Assembly: GCA_938020505.1 (NCBI GenBank)
Contig: CALIHR010000019.1
Location: forward strand, 1 to 9,540
DNA length: 9,540 nucleotides
DNA from: an uncultured Actinobaculum sp.
GTDB taxonomy: Bacteria; Actinomycetota; Actinomycetes; Actinomycetales; Actinomycetaceae
Reading direction: 5' to 3'
A model generated the notes under the pieces. The model had not been told where the DNA came from, made no database searches, and was given only the letters and a program-made list of their open reading frames with translations. Each line of letters begins with the position of its first letter. Positions within the stretch are counted from its first letter, which is position 1. This document shows positions 6,711-9,540 of this stretch, piece after piece. A program made the translations under genes and the position numbers.

Positions 6711-6860
6711 GAGCTTCCGCCGCGCCTCGGCAAACCGCCCGGCGGACGAGAGGCAGGCGAATGACTGAGGAGCTTTCCCCACGCCCGCCGAAGCCCCGTG
6801 CACGATTGCGGCAGAGACAGTACGGGGGTCTGAGCTTTCTCCACGCCTGCTGAAGCCCCG
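6711..6860. repeat. Three diverged ~60-bp tandem repeats
   Basis: Cores start at 6711, 6770 and 6832. The second and third are 29 bases each and differ at only three positions, all C/T: GAGCTTTCCCCACGCCCGCC and GAGCTTTCTCCACGCCTGCT, each continuing with GAAGCCCCG. The first core (GAGCTTCCGCCGCGCCTCGG) is more diverged. The spacer lengths give a period of 59-62 bp. On the minus strand each of the two good cores can form a small hairpin between GGGCTTC and GAAAGCTC. Confidence 0.6.
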
Positions 6861-6895
6861 CATAGCGTCCGACGTCGAAGGCGAGAAGGCGACGC

Positions 6896-7087
6896 GCGGG
6901 GCCGAAACGAAAGGAAGGCGGGCACAAACAAAAGGCGGGCACAAACAAGAGGATAGGCGGCCCAAGCGAAAGGACGCGTGGGCCCGAGTAAAAGGATAGG
7001 CGGGTGCGAACAAGAGGGCGTGCGGGCCGGGAAAAGGACGTATCGGCCCGAATGCAAGAAACGGACGGCCAAGGAACGAGAGGTCCC
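6896..7087. repeat. 22-bp degenerate tandem repeat array
   Basis: Nine head-to-tail units begin at 6896, 6918, 6935, 6957, 6978, 7000, 7022, 7044 and 7066. Seven are exactly 22 bp, one is 21 and one is 17. The consensus is approximately GCGGGCNCRAACAARAGGAY followed by two variable bases. Units at 6918 and 6935 share their first 15 bases. The plus strand is purine-rich in the second half of each unit. The array ends about 90 bp before the lipoprotein start codon. A 22-bp period equals about two turns of B-DNA, so conserved bases would lie on one face of the helix. Confidence 0.75.
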
Positions 7088-7175
7088 CACCTGACGACGT
7101 GTGCCGTTTTCCCCCGCCAACTATGCTGTTCCGTGTACGGCGCGACAAGCGCGCTTCAATACTAAGGATTCAACA

Positions 7176-8225
7176 ATGAGCGTTCTTCCACGCACAACCG
7201 TGAGGAAGCGGTCTCGGTTGCTCGCGGCAGCCTTGCTTCCCTTCATGCTCCTGGTCGCCGCGTGCAAAACGGACACAACCATAGAGTACAAGGCCGACGG
7301 CACGTCCGTATCGAGCATCGTGGTTGAAGACGACGAGGGCAAGCTGAGCGGCCGGAACCTGACGTGCCAGTCGGCGATTGCGCAGCTTCAAAGGGCCGGG
7401 CAGGGAAGGAGCAGCGCCGGCCTCGATCTGAACAAGGTCAAGGTTGAGGACCTTTCCAATGGCGGAAACCTCAAGTGCAAGCTGACTCAGACCCAAACCA
7501 GGCAAGAGTCCGGACTCGCAAAGACTTCTGACGGCTACGTTCTCAAGGTGCCCGCCAATCCGAGACTCAACTCCTCAAGCTTCAGAGGGCAGGTCAAAGT
7601 CACGTTCAAGCTCGTCATGCCCGGAAAGATCACCAAAGCGTCCGGAAACGGCAAGATCAGCGGCAACACGGTGACATACGAGGGCCTCGACATCATGTCC
7701 CAAGGAGCCGAAATCAGGGCAGCGAAGGGCGAAGGCTCCGACGACGAACCCTCCGCCTCCGAGAACGGGACGGCGGCCGAACCCGAAGCCGGCGCTTCTA
7801 AGAGCGACTCCGACGGCGGATTCCCAATGTGGGCGTGGTTCGCCATCGGAGGCGGGGCCGTCGTCCTATTGGGCCTCATAATCTTCCTTGCAACCCGAAA
7901 AGGGAAGGGATCTGGCTCCGGACAGGCCTACACAGCCCCATTCGGCGGTCCGCAGGCTCCGCAGCAGTTCGGCCAGCCCCAGGCTCCGCAGCAATTCGGC
8001 CAGCCCCAGGCTCCGCAACAGTTCGGCCAGCCCCAGGCTCCGCAGCAATTCGGCCAGCCCCAGGCTCCGCAGCAATTCAGCGGCCCGCAGGCTCCGCAAC
8101 AGTTCGGCCAGCCCCAGGCTCCGCAACAGTTCGGAGGGCCGCAGAACCAGCAAGGCTACTCCCAGCACCCGCCACAGCAAGGCGGAGGCTACCCGCAGAA
8201 TCCTCCCCAGCAAGGCGGCTACTGA
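7176..8225 (+). CDS. LppM-like lipoprotein with PQ-rich repeat tail
   Basis: The 349-residue product has a basic N-terminus, a hydrophobic segment and a lipobox LVAAC with Cys30 as the lipidation site. Residues 31-182 form an ectodomain resembling the LppM family: an EYKADGTSV start, cysteines 64 and 101 that could form a disulfide, and KVTFKLVMPGKITKASGNGK (141-160) before SGNTVTYEG. An acidic Ser/Glu linker follows (about 185-215), then a membrane helix PMWAWFAIGGGAVVLLGLII (217-236) with RKGKG after it. The basic residues predict that the tail is cytoplasmic; it contains seven PQAPQQF repeats and a Gly/Gln/Tyr-rich end. The ATG at 7176 follows AAGGA with a 7-nt spacer. A paralogue follows 431 bp downstream. 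In mycobacteria LppM affects host interaction; its role here is unknown. Confidence 0.8.
   Translation: MSVLPRTTVRKRSRLLAAALLPFMLLVAACKTDTTIEYKADGTSVSSIVVEDDEGKLSGRNLTCQSAIAQLQRAGQGRSSAGLDLNKVKVEDLSNGGNLKCKLTQTQTRQESGLAKTSDGYVLKVPANPRLNSSSFRGQVKVTFKLVMPGKITKASGNGKISGNTVTYEGLDIMSQGAEIRAAKGEGSDDEPSASENGTAAEPEAGASKSDSDGGFPMWAWFAIGGGAVVLLGLIIFLATRKGKGSGSGQAYTAPFGGPQAPQQFGQPQAPQQFGQPQAPQQFGQPQAPQQFGQPQAPQQFSGPQAPQQFGQPQAPQQFGGPQNQQGYSQHPPQQGGGYPQNPPQQGGY
7944..8132 (+). repeat. 27-bp in-frame tandem repeat, seven units
   Basis: Seven 27-bp units encode the nine-residue motif (G/S)(G/Q)PQAPQQF, residues 257-319 of the first lipoprotein. Units are nearly identical at the DNA level (CAGCCCCAGGCTCCGCARCA core), differing mainly at CAG/CAA glutamine codons and in GGC/CAG before PQ. 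Such a repeat can change copy number without breaking the frame. Confidence 0.95.
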
Positions 8226-8248
8226 CGGCCTCTCGGGCGCTGTACAGA

Positions 8249-8295
8249 CCTTCGGCCCGCTCCGAGCAAAATGTATGGCTCGGGCGGGCCGAAGG
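8249..8295 (+). terminator. Strong hairpin after the first lipoprotein gene
   Basis: The left arm CCTTCGGCCCGC plus CCGAGC (8249-8267, with one bulged T at 8261) pairs with GCTCGG plus GCGGGCCGAAGG (8278-8295), giving 18 bp around a 10-nt loop. It begins 24 nt after the stop codon. It is followed only by GGCGTTT, so it is a candidate terminator without a full T tract, as is common in high-GC actinobacteria. Confidence 0.6.
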
Positions 8296-8302
8296 GGCGT
8301 TT

Positions 8303-8323
8303 GGCGTTGCCGAACACAACGCC
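8303..8323 (+). terminator. Second hairpin behind the terminator
   Basis: GGCGTTG (8303-8309) and CAACGCC (8317-8323) form a perfect 7-bp stem with a 7-nt loop, 8 bases after the larger hairpin. No T run follows. It may reinforce termination or protect the 3' end; a chance fold is possible. Confidence 0.35.
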
Positions 8324-8656
8324 CGCACTTCAACGACCGGCCTTGAGTTCAGTCACGATATGCACAAAACCCTTCGTTCATCCGAACACATTCAAAGCGT
8401 AGCCCCGTCGCTCGCCTGCGACGCGCGAGCCCTTCAACTTGCCAGGCCGCTCCCGCCCGTTCAAAAACGCGAGTCTGCGCGGAATTCGCGGCTTGCAGAG
8501 AAACTTGCGGCACGTCCGCAGGCAAACCAGAGAACTATAGGTAAAGCGAAGGGCAAAGGCCGTCGCTTTCGCCTCAATCGATTGTGCGCCGAGCGCCCGA
8601 GTCGCTACCTTTGTTCTTGAACATGATGGACACGCTTATCAGATAGGGACAAGTAC
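8324..8656. other. Gap between the two lipoprotein genes
   Basis: No supportable gene lies here. Open frames through it only continue from the preceding gene in other frames. A separate promoter for the second lipoprotein is expected, because strong hairpins follow the first gene. TATAGG at about 8536-8541 and TTGAAC at 8617-8622 resemble promoter elements, but neither has a partner at proper spacing. A seven-codon ATG frame at 8623-8646 has no ribosome site. Confidence 0.45.
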
Positions 8657-9540
8657 ATGATAACCATCGCCAAGAGGGGACGTCGCCGGGCCCTTCTTCT
8701 CTTTCTCCCATTCCTGCTGATTCTTTCAGCGTGTCGAATCGATACAAACATCACGGTCAGCGAAGACGGAAGCACCTCCTTGAGCATAGCGTTCGACACC
8801 GAGGATCCCTCGACAAAGGCCGGAAACTGCCAGGCTCTGTCCTCGCAAACAGACGCCCTCAAATCGACCTACGGCACTCCGGTCATCGAATCCGTTCCCG
8901 GCGCGAAAGGCATGGGCTGCAAACTCACGTTCAAAGACGGGCCCTTTCTGAAGACCTTGGCTGAAAAGGACGAGGAGGGGCACGTAACCGTCACCGTTCC
9001 CCAAGCGTTCTGGTCGGCAATGGACGGCCAGCTCAAGAGCTCGGTGCGTTCGCGAATGAGCGACCTCAAGTTCAAGATCGGCATCACCCTTCCGTCCGAG
9101 GTCACCAAAGTGAGCAAAGGCGGAAAAATCAATGGAAACACGGCAGAGTGGGACAGCTACGCCACCGCGAAGAAAGGCGTAAGCGCAACCGCCGGCGGCG
9201 AGCTCGGAGAAATCGGCGTGGACGGAGAGTCGGAAGACCCCTCCGACCCTCCGACAACCAACAAGTCAACCTCGCCTGAGACAACGCCGGACGACACGCC
9301 GACGCCATGGACGTCGCCCAAGAAAAACAAAGGCATGCCGATGTGGGCATGGTTCGCCATCGGCGGCGGCGCTCTCGCGGCCGTCATCGTAATCATCCTC
9401 CTCGTCACCCGCAGGAAGTCCGGCGGCGGCTTCCCGGGTTCAGACGGGTACCCCGGCCCCGGCGGCTTCCCCGGCCCGGGCGGCGGCTTCCCGGGTTCAG
9501 GCGGCTTCCCCGGCCCCGGCGGCGGAAACTACCCCGGCGC
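8657..9540 (+). CDS. Second LppM-like lipoprotein, Gly/Pro-rich tail (3' end missing)
   Basis: A paralogue of the preceding lipoprotein; 294 codons are visible and the frame is open at the right edge. The ATG follows AGGGA with a 7-nt spacer. The lipobox is LILSAC with Cys26 as the lipidated residue. The ectodomain (27-185) shares the pattern ITVSEDGSTSLSI, paired cysteines 58 and 88 (GNCQALSSQ and GMGCKLTF), and KIGITLPSEVTKVSKGGKI then NGNTAEW. A Thr/Pro/Asp-rich linker (about 190-222) leads to the membrane helix PMWAWFAIGGGALAAVIVII (228-247), identical to the first protein over its first 12 residues, with TRRK after it. From 257 the tail is Gly/Pro/Phe-rich (FPGPGG units), predicted cytoplasmic. 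The two proteins differ most in linker and tail. The function is unknown. Confidence 0.8.
   Translation, partial: MITIAKRGRRRALLLFLPFLLILSACRIDTNITVSEDGSTSLSIAFDTEDPSTKAGNCQALSSQTDALKSTYGTPVIESVPGAKGMGCKLTFKDGPFLKTLAEKDEEGHVTVTVPQAFWSAMDGQLKSSVRSRMSDLKFKIGITLPSEVTKVSKGGKINGNTAEWDSYATAKKGVSATAGGELGEIGVDGESEDPSDPPTTNKSTSPETTPDDTPTPWTSPKKNKGMPMWAWFAIGGGALAAVIVIILLVTRRKSGGGFPGSDGYPGPGGFPGPGGGFPGSGGFPGPGGGNYPG

Larger units (their letters stand above)
6529..7175. other. Divergent intergenic region with repeats
   Basis: This 647-bp gap separates the start of pckG from the start of the first lipoprotein gene, so it must contain promoters for both. The pckG-proximal 180 bp are non-repetitive, and I could not identify a reliable promoter there. 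The rest is mostly two degenerate tandem repeats with different periods, annotated separately. Open frames exist on the minus strand across the repeats, but they lack start signals and look like artefacts of base composition. Upstream of the lipoprotein, TATGCT at 7122-7127 is a possible -10 box without a clear -35 partner. Confidence 0.5.

Noticed and set aside
6529..6948. A 140-residue N-terminal extension of pckG
   Set aside because: The extension would be read from non-coding repeat DNA and does not resemble PEP carboxykinase. The ATG at 6528 has a good ribosome site and gives the normal family length.
6525..7148. Minus-strand open frames of 150-207 codons across the repeats
   Set aside because: They translate tandem repeats, differ between frames without one being favoured, and lack start signals and family resemblance.
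8623..8646. Seven-codon ATG frame before the second lipoprotein
   Set aside because: It has no ribosome site, is too short to assess, and its stop overlaps the ribosome site of the lipoprotein gene.

Overview
The window looks like chromosomal DNA from a high-GC Gram-positive bacterium, most probably an Actinomycetaceae-like actinobacterium. This is inferred from the GC-rich codon use, a GTP-type PEP carboxykinase, an LAXTG-type sortase signal, and lipobox proteins with an LppM-like domain. No taxonomic marker such as rRNA is present, so the genus is left open.

Left part (1-2893, minus strand) is purine biosynthesis in the order purD, purC, purS. purD and purC are intact and complete. purS is represented only by its first 12 codons at the left edge, starting at a TTG behind a perfect AGGAGG. 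Together they cover glycinamide ribonucleotide formation, SAICAR synthesis and the start of the FGAM synthase subunits. PurD carries an unusual charged, low-complexity insertion. The purC-purS gap can fold into two mutually exclusive hairpins, which suggests an attenuator.

Middle part (2894-4662) is degraded. It holds an 18-bp-period degenerate repeat, a small 29-codon ORF with a good ribosome binding site, and the remains of a secreted, sortase-anchored surface adhesin on the plus strand. The adhesin's signal peptide, adhesive domain, linker, LAFTG motif, membrane helix and basic tail can all still be read in order. They are scattered over three frames, with one nonsense codon and about six frameshifts. 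A strong minus-strand terminator for pckG follows.

Right part: pckG (4663-6528, minus strand) encodes an intact GTP-dependent phosphoenolpyruvate carboxykinase. The 647-bp gap upstream of it holds two separate degenerate repeat systems, with periods of about 60 bp and 22 bp. Then, on the plus strand, come two tandem paralogous lipoproteins of the LppM type (7176-8225, and 8657 running off the right edge). Each has a lipobox, a paired-cysteine ectodomain, an acidic linker, a nearly identical transmembrane helix and a low-complexity tail predicted to be cytoplasmic (PQAPQQFGQ repeats in the first, Gly/Pro-rich in the second).

No tRNA, rRNA, CRISPR array, transposase or phage gene was seen. The most notable items are the decayed adhesin, the short-period repeat arrays between genes, the PurD insertion, the purC-purS leader and the paired LppM-like proteins with unusual tails.
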